Positions 34,092-43,563 of a stretch of DNA of 64,000 bases are shown in pieces. The stretch spans positions 1,922,001 to 1,986,000 of the forward strand of contig NZ_CP165782.1 of NCBI RefSeq assembly GCF_000513895.2, given 5' to 3'. Below the pieces are notes generated by a model. That model did not search any database and was not told the DNA's origin. It was given only the letters and a program-made list of their open reading frames with translations. The stretch is from Ensifer sp. WSM1721 (lineage in GTDB: Bacteria; Pseudomonadota; Alphaproteobacteria; Rhizobiales; Rhizobiaceae). A program made the translations under genes and the position numbers. Each line of letters starts with the position of its first letter. Positions within the stretch are counted from its first letter, which is position 1.

Positions 34092-35141
34092 ATGGAATAT
34101 CGTCAGCTCGGCCGCTCCGGCCTCAATATCTCGACCGTCACCATGGGCACGATGACGATCGGCGGTGGCGGAAAATTCGTCCAGGTCGGCGATGTCGGGG
34201 TCGCGGATGCCCGCCGCTATGTCGATCTCTGCCTCGATGCGGGCGTCAACCTGATCGACACGGCCGATATCTATTCGACCGGCAGCTGCGAGGAGATCAT
34301 CGGCGAGGTGCTCGGCGGCAAGCGCAAGAACGGCGTCCTAATCGCCACCAAGGCGCGCTTCTCCATGGGACCGGGTCCGAACGACGGCGGCCTTTCGCGC
34401 CACCACCTGATCAACGCCTGCGAAGCGAGTCTCAGGCGGCTGAAAACCGACGTCATCGACCTTTACCAGGTGCACGAATGGGACGGCCAGACGCCGCTTG
34501 AGGAGACGATGGAAGCGCTCGATACGCTCGTGCGCCAGGGCAAGGTGCGCTATATCGGCTGCTCCAACTATTCCGGCTGGCACATCATGAAAGCGCTCGG
34601 CATCAGCGCGCTCGAACACCGCCAGCGCTTCGTCAGCCAGCAGATCCATTACACGCTGGAGGCGCGCGAGGCCGAGTACGAGCTGATCCCGATCTCGATC
34701 GACCAGGGTCTCGGCATCCTCGTCTGGAGCCCGCTAGCCGGCGGGCTTCTCTCCGGCAAGCACCGGCGCGGCCAAGCGCCGGAAGGCACGCGTCAGCTCG
34801 CCGGCTGGAACGAGCCGCCGATCCGCGACGAGGAGCGGCTCTGGAAGATCGTCGACATGCTGGTGGCGATCGCCGCCGAGCGCAACGTTTCCGCCGCGCA
34901 AGTGGCCCTTGCCTGGCTGATCGGCCGCAAGGCGGTCACCTCCGTCATCATCGGCGGGCGGACGGACGCCCAGTTCCGCGACAATCTCGCCGCAGCCAAC
35001 CTCAAGCTTACCGACGAGGAACGCGAACTTCTGGACGCCGTCAGCCTGCCGCCGGTCCTCTACCCCTACTGGCACCAGCTCTGGACCGCCAAGGACCGCC
35101 TCGGAGAAGCGGATCTATCGTTGCTCGGGCCGCATGTTTGA
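34092..35141 (+). CDS. Aldo/keto reductase
   Basis: A 349-residue NADPH-dependent oxidoreductase with the (beta/alpha)8 AKR fold. Landmarks are MEYRQLGRSGLNISTVTMGTMTIGGG, GVNLIDTADIYSTGSCEEIIGEVL (catalytic Asp and Tyr), IATKARFSMG (Lys), DLYQVHEWDGQTPLEETMEALDTLVRQGKVRYIGCSNYSGW and the C-terminal cofactor box VTSVIIGGRTDAQFRDNLAA. It has gagcgag upstream of the ATG. It resembles the voltage-gated potassium-channel beta/YghZ-like AKRs. Substrate unknown. Confidence 0.92.
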   Translation: MEYRQLGRSGLNISTVTMGTMTIGGGGKFVQVGDVGVADARRYVDLCLDAGVNLIDTADIYSTGSCEEIIGEVLGGKRKNGVLIATKARFSMGPGPNDGGLSRHHLINACEASLRRLKTDVIDLYQVHEWDGQTPLEETMEALDTLVRQGKVRYIGCSNYSGWHIMKALGISALEHRQRFVSQQIHYTLEAREAEYELIPISIDQGLGILVWSPLAGGLLSGKHRRGQAPEGTRQLAGWNEPPIRDEERLWKIVDMLVAIAAERNVSAAQVALAWLIGRKAVTSVIIGGRTDAQFRDNLAAANLKLTDEERELLDAVSLPPVLYPYWHQLWTAKDRLGEADLSLLGPHV

Positions 35142-35202
35142 GCGGAGCGACAGGTCGCGCTCCGAGGCTAACTGCACGTCTCCAACGGAGCGATCAGGGA
35201 CT

Positions 35203-35260
35203 CACCCCCCTCTCTGCCCTGCCGGGCATGGGGGAGATGCCGGCAGGACAGAGGGGGGTG
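35203..35260. repeat. Long inverted repeat between convergent genes
   Basis: cacccccctct and agaggggggtg are perfect arms, with gccctgccgggcat facing atgccggcagg inside, giving a stem of about 27 bp. It lies between an aldo/keto reductase and an acyltransferase gene that point at each other and may act as a bidirectional terminator. Similar cccccctctgtcctgccgg elements are common in rhizobia. Confidence 0.65.
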
Positions 35261-35306
35261 AACGACGCCCGCACTGTTCAGAGCCTGTGGCAAGCCACCG
35301 GAAGCC

Positions 35307-37289
35307 TCACCGCCGCACCGCACCGACTTCTTCAAAGATCGCTCGCTCCAGACGCGGTGCAAGCGACTCCGCATAGGCGGTCGCGATGTGATGGCGGTCG
35401 CGGAAGGTCAATTGACCGCCGATCAGCGCCGGGCAAGTGGTCCGGTTGCAGAACAGGTCGAGGAGATCGACATATTCGGCCTTCGGCTCCTGCGAGACGA
35501 CCTTCCTTTCCGCCGCGGGGATCGTCTCCTCCACCGCCTCATCGCGCGGCGTATCGCAGACATTGGGGTCTCGCTGCTGCCAGCGGGCGCGCGCCACGCA
35601 TTTGTCCAGATAGGATTTGTGAAGCGGCCCGTCACGAAGCACCACGACCTCGCTGCCGGTGCTTTCCAGCCTCTCGACCGACCGCCTCATTCCCGCCTCC
35701 CAGTCCTTCACTTCCACCTGGTGATCAGAAGTGTGATTGATGTCGTTTTTGACGTAGCTCGAGGAATATTGCGAAAGGATGACGACGTCCGGACGTAATG
35801 AGGCGATCTCTCGAAATGAAATATCCCGCCACCTGTCGCACTCGTCGTACTTCCGCATCAGCACTCCGTTCCACGTCGAGACGCTTACGGCCGGGCAGGA
35901 CGACTTCAGATAAGTGACGAGGCGCCAGCCGTTGTTCTCGGCAATCTTCTTGAGCGGCGTCGACCAGTGATCCGCATGGGAATCGCCGAAGAGAACGACG
36001 GTCTTTTTAGGATTGGCCGCCCCGAATTTACACGCCTTCGGCTGCACCTCCTCTCTTTCGAGAACGCATGCGGAATCGAATTCGCGCGCCGCCGATTTTC
36101 GCTCGGCGCTTTGCAGGATCACGCGCTGCTCGGCATCGATACCATAGCTCGCCACCGCGGCACTGCCATAGGCCAAGGTCGCGCCTGTTCCGGTGAGCAG
36201 GGTCGCGAAGGCGAGCGAGCGGCTCGTCTTCGCCGCCAGCCAGCCATTATGGCGAATGGGATCCTCGATGAAGCGATAGCTGAAGAGCGAAAGTCCGAAC
36301 GTCACTGCGAGGCATAGCAGCCGGTCGACGATCGTCAGTTCGGGCTCGAGGATGCCGGCATAGACGATCACCGGCCAATGCCAGAGATAGAGGGAATAGG
36401 AGAGTTTGCCGATCCATTGGAGCGGCTGCAGCGCGAGTATCGACTTCGGCCCGGCACCCCCATGCGCGCCGCTCAAAAGCACGAACACCGTTCCGAGAAC
36501 CGGCAGCAGCGCGACCGAACCAGGAAAGGGAATCTCCTCGGTCACCGTCAGATAAGCCGTTGCAATCGACAGCAACCCGAGCCAGCCAAGCACAGGCGAA
36601 AAGCGAAAGCGCCTCGCCCATTCCTGCACCAGTGCCGTCGACGCAAGGCCGCCGAAGGCGAATTCCCATGCTCTAAGAGGCGAGAAATAAAAGGCCCAGG
36701 GCTGGGATATGGCAGTCATACGCCAGCAAAGCGCGAAGGAAGTGACAGCGACGAGAGCGAGAAGGACGAAGACGCCACCCTTCCCCGGCCGAAACTTCGC
36801 GAGCAGCAGAAGGAGTGCGGGCCAGACAAGATAGAACTGCTCCTCGACCGAAAGCGACCAGAAGTGGATGAACGGGTTGCTGGTCGCATCGGGGGCGAAG
36901 TAGTCGACGGTCCAACGGATCAGCCACAGATTGATCATATAGGCGGAAGCGAACAGCGATCCCTTGGAATAGAACTGTTGTTCGGATGGCGCGAGGACGA
37001 AATAGCCGAAGATGAGCGTCACCAGGATGACGAAGAACGCGGCCGGAAGCAGACGTCGAGCGCGCCGCGCATAAAAGCGCCAAAGATCGACGGTGCCGCT
37101 CTTCGCGATTTCCTGCTGCAGGTGCCGCGTTATCAGAAATCCAGAAATGACGAAGAAGATATCGACGCCGACAAACCCACCCGGCAGGTCCGTCATCCCG
37201 AAGTGAAAGGCGATGACACCGCACACGGCCAAAGCGCGCAGGCCTTCGATGTCCGGACGAAAGCTTGCCGAGGCTGCCTGTAGACTCAT
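35307..37289 (-). CDS. OafA/YrhL-type acyltransferase with SGNH domain
   Basis: A 660-residue membrane protein. Residues 1-370 are the acyltransferase-3 domain with about ten helices: FRPDIEGLRALAVCGVIAFHFG at the N-terminus carries the catalytic His, GGFVGVDIFFVISGFLI the R/K-x10-H-like active region. Residues about 420-655 are a periplasmic SGNH hydrolase-like domain: VVLFGDSHADHW (block I) and DRHHIATAYAES (block V, His). This two-domain layout is that of O-acetyltransferases that modify lipopolysaccharide, exopolysaccharide or similar glycans. The start is MSLQAASASF; the 42-codon longer frame is unlikely. It is monocistronic; the acceptor glycan is unknown. Confidence 0.9.
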   Translation of the reverse strand: MSLQAASASFRPDIEGLRALAVCGVIAFHFGMTDLPGGFVGVDIFFVISGFLITRHLQQEIAKSGTVDLWRFYARRARRLLPAAFFVILVTLIFGYFVLAPSEQQFYSKGSLFASAYMINLWLIRWTVDYFAPDATSNPFIHFWSLSVEEQFYLVWPALLLLLAKFRPGKGGVFVLLALVAVTSFALCWRMTAISQPWAFYFSPLRAWEFAFGGLASTALVQEWARRFRFSPVLGWLGLLSIATAYLTVTEEIPFPGSVALLPVLGTVFVLLSGAHGGAGPKSILALQPLQWIGKLSYSLYLWHWPVIVYAGILEPELTIVDRLLCLAVTFGLSLFSYRFIEDPIRHNGWLAAKTSRSLAFATLLTGTGATLAYGSAAVASYGIDAEQRVILQSAERKSAAREFDSACVLEREEVQPKACKFGAANPKKTVVLFGDSHADHWSTPLKKIAENNGWRLVTYLKSSCPAVSVSTWNGVLMRKYDECDRWRDISFREIASLRPDVVILSQYSSSYVKNDINHTSDHQVEVKDWEAGMRRSVERLESTGSEVVVLRDGPLHKSYLDKCVARARWQQRDPNVCDTPRDEAVEETIPAAERKVVSQEPKAEYVDLLDLFCNRTTCPALIGGQLTFRDRHHIATAYAESLAPRLERAIFEEVGAVRR

Positions 37290-37556
37290 ACCACCGATGC
37301 CCTGTCCCTTGGTCGCCCCCTGCTGATGCCTCAGTAGGCGGGAGGCAAAGTTCCATGATGCATCGCAACAGCCTCGCTGCGACGCGGCACAACGGGGCGT
37401 GATCCTGTTCGACAATGTGGCGTCAATAAGGGCCGGCCACTCCCGCTCGTCATCGACGCGCAGAGGTCAGCAAAGAAATCCGTGCAAAAGCAACGCCTTA
37501 GGCCGCAGCGAAGCGCGGCAAAAGGTTTTTGGCCGTCTATGGTGAAGACTGCCCGA

Positions 37557-38783
37557 TCAGGCGGCCTGTGCCGCCTTGCCGCGAATCAGGTCCGCAAGCC
37601 GGCGAATACCGTCGTCGATCATCTTGTCGTTGGCGCAGGAGAAGCTCAAGCGCAGCGTGTTTTCTCCGGAGCCGTCGGCGAAGAAGGCGCGGCCGGGAAC
37701 AAAAGCGACCTTTGCCGTCTGGATCGACCTCGCCAGAAGCTCGGCACCGTCGGTACCCTTGGGTAGCGTCACCCAGATGAACATGCCGCCTTCCGGCTTC
37801 GTCCAGGTAACGCCGGCGGGCATGTATTTCTCGAGCGCGACGAGCATGGCGTCGCGGCGGTGCTTGTAGGCCTTGTGGATCTTTGCAACCTGCCCCTCGA
37901 AACCGCGTTCGGCAACGGTTGAGATCGCCATCTGGTTGATCGTCGAGGAGTGGAGGTCGGCCGCCTGTTTCATCAGCACGAGTTTGCGGATCACCGGCTC
38001 GGCGGCGCAGATCCAGCCGACGCGAAGCCCCGGCGCGAGCGTCTTGGAAAAACTGCCGCAATAGATCGTGCGGGCGCTGTTGATGTCGCCCTTGCGTGCG
38101 ATTTCGAGTGCCAAGATTGGCGGAATCGCTTCGCCGTCGTAGCGCAGCGACTGGTAGGCCGCATCCTCGATGACGGCGATGCCGAGTTCCTCGGCAAGGT
38201 CTAGCACGCGCTCGCGGCCGGCCCGGTCCACCGTCTCCCCCGTCGGGTTCGCGAAATCGGCCGAGAGATAGGCGAACTTGACGCTTCCGCCTGCCGCTGC
38301 GGCGGCCTGGGCGTAGGCGGCCGGCGTGCGATTGCCGGCGGGGTTCAGTTGATCGTAGGTCGGCTCGTAGGCATTGAAGGCCTGTAGTGCGCCGAGATAG
38401 GTCGGCCAGGTGACGAGCGCCGTATCCTTCGGCGAAAGAAACAGCTTGCCGAGATAATCGAGCCCCTGCTGCGAACCGGAGGTGATGAAGATATTGTCGA
38501 CGGTTGCCGGAATGCCGAGCGCCGCCATCTCGTTGGCAAGCCACTGACGCAGCGGGCGATAGCCCTCGCTTACCGAATATTGCAGGGCGGCGCTGACGGC
38601 CGGACCACCGAAAATCTCGGCGTAGGCCTCCCTGAACGCCTCGTCGGGGAAAAGCTCCGGATCGGGAATGCCACCGGCAAAGGAGATGATGTCCGGACGG
38701 TCGAGCAGCTTCAAGAGCTCACGGATCTCCGAAGCCTTCATCCTCGTCGCGCGCGTGGCAAAAATGCTTTCCCAATTCAGCAT
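37557..38783 (-). CDS. PLP-dependent aminotransferase (2-aminoadipate/aromatic type)
   Basis: A 408-residue class I/II aminotransferase. FAGGIPDPELFPDEAF, ALQYSVSEGYRPLRQWLANEM and ITSGSQQGLDYLGKLFLSP (phosphate contacts) are followed by ANPTGE (Asn), IEDAAYQSLRY (Asp and Tyr) and the PLP-lysine motif CGSFSKTLAPGLRVGW (Lys about 236). This set matches the LysN/ARO8-like subgroup that transaminates 2-aminoadipate, aromatic or branched amino acids with 2-oxoglutarate. caaaacgggagg lies before the start. It is transcribed alone on the minus strand; the amino acid it favours is not determined here. Confidence 0.91.
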   Translation of the reverse strand: MLNWESIFATRATRMKASEIRELLKLLDRPDIISFAGGIPDPELFPDEAFREAYAEIFGGPAVSAALQYSVSEGYRPLRQWLANEMAALGIPATVDNIFITSGSQQGLDYLGKLFLSPKDTALVTWPTYLGALQAFNAYEPTYDQLNPAGNRTPAAYAQAAAAAGGSVKFAYLSADFANPTGETVDRAGRERVLDLAEELGIAVIEDAAYQSLRYDGEAIPPILALEIARKGDINSARTIYCGSFSKTLAPGLRVGWICAAEPVIRKLVLMKQAADLHSSTINQMAISTVAERGFEGQVAKIHKAYKHRRDAMLVALEKYMPAGVTWTKPEGGMFIWVTLPKGTDGAELLARSIQTAKVAFVPGRAFFADGSGENTLRLSFSCANDKMIDDGIRRLADLIRGKAAQAA

Positions 38784-38943
38784 GGGGTCCTCCCGTTTTG
38801 CGGAGGTCGGAGATGATCACAGCGCGCAATTTAAGTCAACATTCCTGACCTATCTTGGGAGAGCTTTTGCAACCGGTGTAGTGGACGAAACGGCGCAACA
38901 CGCACGGCCCACCGATGTCGCTCGTCCGTTTCACCGCCACTTT

Positions 38944-39651
38944 TCAGGGCTGGTCGATCCGCCCATCATCCACGCTCAGCGCGTGCGCTTCCCACTCGTT
39001 CCGAGGAATCTCCTTACCGACGGAGAATTCGAACGCGGCGACAGTCGTTGCATCAGGAGCTACCTCGCACCGGAAGCTGATGTTGTACCAGTTTCGACTG
39101 CTTCGAAAGGCGCCGCCATCGACGCGAAGAACGTGCCCCGAAAGAACCGGGTCGGCCATCGCATAGGCCACCAGAAAGTCGGGCTGAAATGCGACGTTCC
39201 AGCGATGCACCTGCTCCATCGCCTCGATGTTGCAAAGCTGGATAATGCGTTCGCCGGCGGCGAGTTGCCGCAATGCTTCACGGGCGCCTTTGCTGCGAGG
39301 ATCAGCCAATGTCTTCGCCGAAAATAACTCCGTCGCCCGGATCGGGGCCCCGGTTTCGGCGGGTGCCGGCCGTAGCGGCTCTGGCTCCCGCTCGGCTCCT
39401 TCCGTGTCCGGCTGCGTCGTCTGAGGGTTTACAGATCCGTCGCGCTCCTTGGATGCAGCGGACGGGTTCATGGCCTTCGCCCGCTCGGGAAAGAGAAGCT
39501 CGACCGGTATGGCATCCTCTCGCGGCGTCGCCAGCGGGCGCAAAAGCGGAAGGCGCAACAGCGAAATACCCACGATCACATGCAGGGCGAGCGCTGCAAG
39601 CAGGCCCCACCGGATTGTCTTGCCATATTGCGGATGCGTCGCTTTCGACAT
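38944..39651 (-). CDS. DUF930 domain protein, membrane-anchored
   Basis: A 235-residue protein with one N-terminal helix (WGLLAALALHVIVGISLLRLPLL, residues about 15-37), a proline- and glutamate-rich linker, and a C-terminal DUF930 domain beginning about residue 115 (RQLAAGERIIQLCNIEAMEQVHRW ... AFRSSRNWYNISFRCEVAPDATTVAAFEFSVG). DUF930 proteins are periplasmic and of unknown function; the two cysteines could form a disulfide. The layout of helix, Pro-rich linker and folded domain resembles TonB, but no TonB motif is present. The ribosome site is weak. Confidence 0.8.
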   Translation of the reverse strand: MSKATHPQYGKTIRWGLLAALALHVIVGISLLRLPLLRPLATPREDAIPVELLFPERAKAMNPSAASKERDGSVNPQTTQPDTEGAEREPEPLRPAPAETGAPIRATELFSAKTLADPRSKGAREALRQLAAGERIIQLCNIEAMEQVHRWNVAFQPDFLVAYAMADPVLSGHVLRVDGGAFRSSRNWYNISFRCEVAPDATTVAAFEFSVGKEIPRNEWEAHALSVDDGRIDQP

Positions 39652-39905
39652 TGGTCAGGAGTCGCTCGGATGCCCGCCCCATGCATGTCGCCCAATGAAA
39701 TTCGGTTACATCCGGCGTGCTTCGAGGTGTACCTGCATGAGTTGCATAGGCGCGCATCCGCAACAAGCCCGAAGTTCATGACAAGCCGCTGTCCCCGGAA
39801 CAGGCGGGGTCAAGACAAGCCAAGAGATCACATTCCCGGTGGAAACAACAAAGGTGCGGCCGGATCAGATCCGGTCAGAAGAATTAGGCCGAACAGCCTC
39901 GCCCG

Positions 39906-40004
39906 TCAGGCTTCACCCTCGAAATAGCTGCATGCCAGCAGGAAACAGATCGCAGCGAGAATCAGAAAATCGAAGAGAGCGAAGTGCTGCAGAATAGTCG
40001 TCAT
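39906..40004 (-). CDS. 32-residue single-helix membrane protein
   Basis: A small frame absent from usual gene lists. It starts MTTILQHFALFDFLILAAIC and continues FLLACSYFEGEA, giving one hydrophobic helix of about 20 residues flanked by a short polar N-terminus and an acidic C-terminus. A very strong site, gaggaggaggcgct, ends directly before the ATG. The protein size and layout match the small membrane proteins that act as subunits or modulators of larger complexes. No neighbour in the same direction nearby suggests a partner; the next gene on this strand (DUF930) starts 254 bases further on. Confidence 0.6.
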   Translation of the reverse strand: MTTILQHFALFDFLILAAICFLLACSYFEGEA

Positions 40005-40243
40005 AGCGCCTCCTCCTCACAACAGCATATCAGAGCATGAAATCACCTTTGCATAAAGAAAATTCAGAGAATACGCGCGAAAAACAAAACCTTACGTGCT
40101 GTACTTACCGCAATGCAGGAGAAAATACTGCAGTGCACAAAGAAAAGACCATGGACATGGATATCCCGGGCTTTGTCGGATGCAAATTGTCGGGAGACAG
40201 CACTGGTCAACCGGTCTTGCCGTGCAGCGTCGTGGCGCGGTTC

Positions 40244-40543
40244 TTAGCCCGGCTGAACGGATTTCACGCTGCCGCTGCTATCGACGATGCAAGTGAACTT
40301 GCGCCCGCCGGCATCGAGATCGATGCTGTAGTTTGTCGCATCGATCTGCCGTGAACCCGTCGGCAGGACCCTGGCGCCTCCGGCCTGGGCGACCACGGCA
40401 TTGGCGCACATGAGCTGCAGGTCTGCGGGCACCGTCTGCAGGCTAGTGGGGCCCGCGTTCTGCGGCTCCGGCGCCGATTGGCAGCCGCCGAGAAACAAGG
40501 CCAGTGCGCAGGATAGAATTGGACGCCTTCCCAACTTGCTCAC
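40244..40543 (-). CDS. Small putative lipoprotein
   Basis: A 99-residue protein. With a GTG start (VSKLGRRPILSC) it has a signal sequence ending in the lipobox LFLGGC at about residue 20, then a linker (QSAPEPQNAGPTSL) and a small domain with two more cysteines (LMCANAV and KFTCIVD) that may pair. ggagggcgagg precedes the start; an upstream TTG is an alternative. The family is not one I recognise. The first open frame on this strand runs to 40615 but those extra residues look non-coding. Confidence 0.7.
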   Translation of the reverse strand: MSKLGRRPILSCALALFLGGCQSAPEPQNAGPTSLQTVPADLQLMCANAVVAQAGGARVLPTGSRQIDATNYSIDLDAGGRKFTCIVDSSGSVKSVQPG

Positions 40544-40657
40544 CGACAAAACCTCGCCCTCCAATGTAGCCGTTTTCGCTCCGCATCTTCGCACATCCGC
40601 CGGACGGCCCGCCATCCGCCCCTCCCACGCAGGTTTGCGCGCTTGCGGATCCGGAAG

Positions 40658-41590
40658 TCAACGGCTGGTGGTGCCGCGGACAATCCATCGTATCGCCGCT
40701 GCGATCGCGATACCAAAGAGAGGCCAGATCGCCCAGAACGTCCCCTCCCAGGAGAGGAGATTGACCGCGATGACGGTCAAACCGGCGGTCCCCAGCAAGG
40801 CAAGCACACCGTCCACAGCCCTCGTCTTGCGGACCCAAAGCAATATCGCAACCAAGGCGAAGGCCAGCAGCGGCCAACGGGCCCAGAACACGCCCTCCCA
40901 GGAGAGAAGGTTAAAGACGACGATCCCCGCCGCGATGACCGCGAGCACGCCGAAGACGCGGTGGTCTGCTCGTCCGGAAGGCTCGTCGGATGCCGGAGCG
41001 CGATCGGCGGAAGCCCCCCGCCGGCCCCATTCGCCGATGCGCTCCGTCGGCGGGGCTTGATCCTCGACCGTGCCGATCCGGACCGCATAGCCTTGCACTC
41101 CGCCTTCGATGTTCTTCACCTCGAGCCGGCCCAGGAACTCGAAGCCAACGGCCACCTTGTTGCGAACCTGGTCGTAGACCGTGCTCGATATCACGATGCC
41201 GCCAGCGGGCGCGGAAGCCTGCAGGCGCGCCGCGATGTTGACGCCGTCGCCATAGATGTCGTTGCCTTCCGCAATGACATCACCCAAGTTGATGCCGATG
41301 CGGAAAAGCATCCGCGCATCGCTCTGCCGCTCGGCATTCAGGCCCGCCAATTCGGTCTGAACGTCGATCGCAGCGCGCACCGCCTCGACCACGCTTGGGA
41401 ACTCGGCAATCAGCCCGTCCCCCCAGGTATTGACCACGCGGCCCTCATGGGCCTCGATCAGACGCGCCATCGCATCCCGGTAGCGCTTCAAGGTTGCAAG
41501 CGTCCCCTCCTCGTCCGCCCCCATCAGGCGCGAATAGTCCTGGACATCGGCACAGAAAATGGTCGTCAGCTTGCGATGCGTGTCTGTCAT
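40658..41590 (-). CDS. Class III nucleotide cyclase with duplicated two-helix membrane unit
   Basis: A 310-residue protein. The N-terminal cyclase domain (about 1-170) has TTIFCADVQDYSRLMG and NTWGDGLIAEF with the metal aspartates, and FRIGINLGDVIAEGNDIYGDGVNIAARLQ. After a short linker come two near-copies of a membrane unit, VVFNLLSWEGVFWARWPLLAFALVAIL (about 225) and VIAVNLLSWEGTFWAIWPLFGIAIAAAI (about 268), each two short helices around a conserved SWEGxFWAxWP turn; the duplication is also visible in the DNA. The layout would hold the cyclase on the cytoplasmic face. This is the reverse order of most membrane cyclases, whose membrane part precedes the catalytic domain. Confidence 0.88.
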   Translation of the reverse strand: MTDTHRKLTTIFCADVQDYSRLMGADEEGTLATLKRYRDAMARLIEAHEGRVVNTWGDGLIAEFPSVVEAVRAAIDVQTELAGLNAERQSDARMLFRIGINLGDVIAEGNDIYGDGVNIAARLQASAPAGGIVISSTVYDQVRNKVAVGFEFLGRLEVKNIEGGVQGYAVRIGTVEDQAPPTERIGEWGRRGASADRAPASDEPSGRADHRVFGVLAVIAAGIVVFNLLSWEGVFWARWPLLAFALVAILLWVRKTRAVDGVLALLGTAGLTVIAVNLLSWEGTFWAIWPLFGIAIAAAIRWIVRGTTSR

Positions 41591-41790
41591 CGCGTTTCGT
41601 CCTCGTGCGGCAATGTCATTTCGTCAATCGTATCCGCTTTGCGTCCAGCATACAGAGTGGTAGCTGTTACGGCGAGCCCGCTAACGGCGAGCCGAGACAT
41701 GCCACGCGCTCACCCGTGCCGATGCAGGCGCACGGTCCTCCACGATCTCGCCTGCTGCGTTGACGGCGAGCGTCTCACAAGAGGATCGCC

Positions 41791-42399
41791 ATGACCGCAA
41801 CCGATGACAGCACCATCGGCTTCTACCGGGACAATGCCGCAGCCTACGCGAACCGCGAGCGCAAGCTGCCAACGGCACGGCTCGAAAACTTCCTTGCCAG
41901 GCTGAGGCCCGGCGCCTCGGTCCTGGAGCTCGGCTGCGGCGGCGGACAGGATAGCGCCTACATGATCGCCCAGGGCTTCGAGGTGACGGCGACGGACGCC
42001 TCGCCGGAACTGGCGGCCGAGGCCGAGCGCCTGCTCAATCGAAAGGTCGCAATTCTCCGGTTTCAAGAGCTGTCCTGGCATGAAGCCTTCGATGGCATCT
42101 GGGCGGAGGCCTGCCTGCTGCATGTGCCGCGCGCTGACCTCGCCGACGTGCTCGCCCGCGTTCTTCGTGCGCTCAAGGGCGGCGGCCTTCTTCAGGCCAG
42201 TTTCAAGGCCGGAACGGGAGAGGGTCGGGACGATCTCGGCCGCTATTACAACTATCCGTCGCGCGACTGGCTCACGCAGCGCTTCGAGGAGACGGGTTGG
42301 GCAGAGGTCGAAATAACGCAAGTGGACGGTGGCGGTTACGACGGCAAGCCGACGCGTTGGCTGCATGTGTCGGCCGCAAAGCCAGTGCGCGGGGAATGA
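41791..42399 (+). CDS. SAM-dependent methyltransferase, tellurite-resistance-like class
   Basis: A 202-residue class I methyltransferase. ASVLELGCGGGQDSAYMIAQGFEVTATDASPEL holds motif I and the acidic strand-2 end; FDGIWAEACLLHVPRADLADVLARVLRALKGGG fits motifs II and III. It resembles the TehB/class 11 group. It starts at ATG with caagagg upstream and is divergent from the cyclase gene with a 200-bp gap. A methylated small metabolite or toxic compound is likely; it stands just ahead of an aldo/keto reductase but not clearly in one operon with it. Confidence 0.87.
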   Translation: MTATDDSTIGFYRDNAAAYANRERKLPTARLENFLARLRPGASVLELGCGGGQDSAYMIAQGFEVTATDASPELAAEAERLLNRKVAILRFQELSWHEAFDGIWAEACLLHVPRADLADVLARVLRALKGGGLLQASFKAGTGEGRDDLGRYYNYPSRDWLTQRFEETGWAEVEITQVDGGGYDGKPTRWLHVSAAKPVRGE

Positions 42400-42510
42400 C
42401 GCAAAGCAGCTCCGGCTGCCCTGCCTGTACGCCCGTTGACTGCTCGAGGTTGGGGCCTAGGTAACCGGGATCCCATCACCGGCCCACTGTCCAACATCTG
42501 CGAGGAACCC

Positions 42511-43482
42511 ATGCATTACAGAACTCTCGGCCGCACCGGCCTTCGCATCTCCGAAATCGGCTACGGCGCCTGGGGCATCGGCAATAGCGGTTGGCGCGGC
42601 GCGAGCGACGAGGAGTCCGCCCGCGCGCTTAACCGGGCGATCGACCTGGGGCTGAACTTCATTGATACGGCGCTTGGCTACGGCGAAGGCCACAGCGAAA
42701 GGCTGATCGGAAAATTGCTGCGCGAGCGCTCCGAGACGATCCATGTCGCGACCAAGATTCCGCCCAAGAACCGGCAATGGCCCGCTCGCGCGGGCACTCC
42801 GGTTGAAGATGGCTTTCCCGCCGAGCACGTCATCGCTTGCACCGAGACAAGCCTGCGCAACCTCGGCGTCGAGGCGATCGACGTGCAGCAATTTCACGTC
42901 TGGTCGGACGAATGGGTCGGACGTGGCGACTGGCTGCAGGCGGTCGAGCGGCTGAAACGCGACGGCAAGATTCGCTTCTTCGGCGTGTCGATCAATGATT
43001 ACGAGCCGGACAATGCGCTGAAGCTGATCGAAAGCGGCGTGGTCGACAGCGTGCAAGTGATCTATAACGTCTTCGAACAAACTCCCGAAGAGCGCCTGTT
43101 CCCCGCCTGCGAGCGCCACAATGTCGGCGCGATCGTTCGCGTGGCGCTCGATGAGGGCGGCCTCACGGGGCAGATCCGCGGCGACACCGTCTTTCCCGAG
43201 GGCGACTTCCGGCAGAACTACTTCCGCGGCGAACGAAAACGGGAGGTCGAAGAACGCGCGCGGAAAATCGTCCAGGATCTGGCGATCGCTCCCGACGCGC
43301 TCGCCGAAACGGCGCTCCGCTTCGTCCTTAGCCATCCCGCCGTCTCGACGGTCATCCCCGGCATGCGCTCGGTCCGCAATGTCGAGCGAAACTGCGCGAT
43401 CGGCGATGGACACGGGTTGCCGCAGGAATGGCGCGAGAAGCTGCGGGCGCATCGTTGGCCGCGCAACTTCTACCGCGACTGA
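42511..43482 (+). CDS. Aldo/keto reductase
   Basis: A 323-residue [52 protein letters not shown] (catalytic Asp and Tyr), [10 protein letters not shown] (Lys), and [23 protein letters not shown] (nucleotide-binding end) are in the usual order. The start is chosen at the ATG following gaggaaccc; an in-frame start 75 bases earlier is not supported. It differs clearly from the other AKR at 34092, and is closer to the D-threo-aldose dehydrogenase/pyridoxal reductase-like branch. The substrate is not known. Confidence 0.91.
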   Translation: MHYRTLGRTGLRISEIGYGAWGIGNSGWRGASDEESARALNRAIDLGLNFIDTALGYGEGHSERLIGKLLRERSETIHVATKIPPKNRQWPARAGTPVEDGFPAEHVIACTETSLRNLGVEAIDVQQFHVWSDEWVGRGDWLQAVERLKRDGKIRFFGVSINDYEPDNALKLIESGVVDSVQVIYNVFEQTPEERLFPACERHNVGAIVRVALDEGGLTGQIRGDTVFPEGDFRQNYFRGERKREVEERARKIVQDLAIAPDALAETALRFVLSHPAVSTVIPGMRSVRNVERNCAIGDGHGLPQEWREKLRAHRWPRNFYRD

Positions 43483-43563
43483 TTTGCTCCTCGACGGAAC
43501 CGAAGCGCCCGCTGGCGGTTTGGCCCCGTGTATCGCACGAAGCGATAATACTGGAGGTTACAC

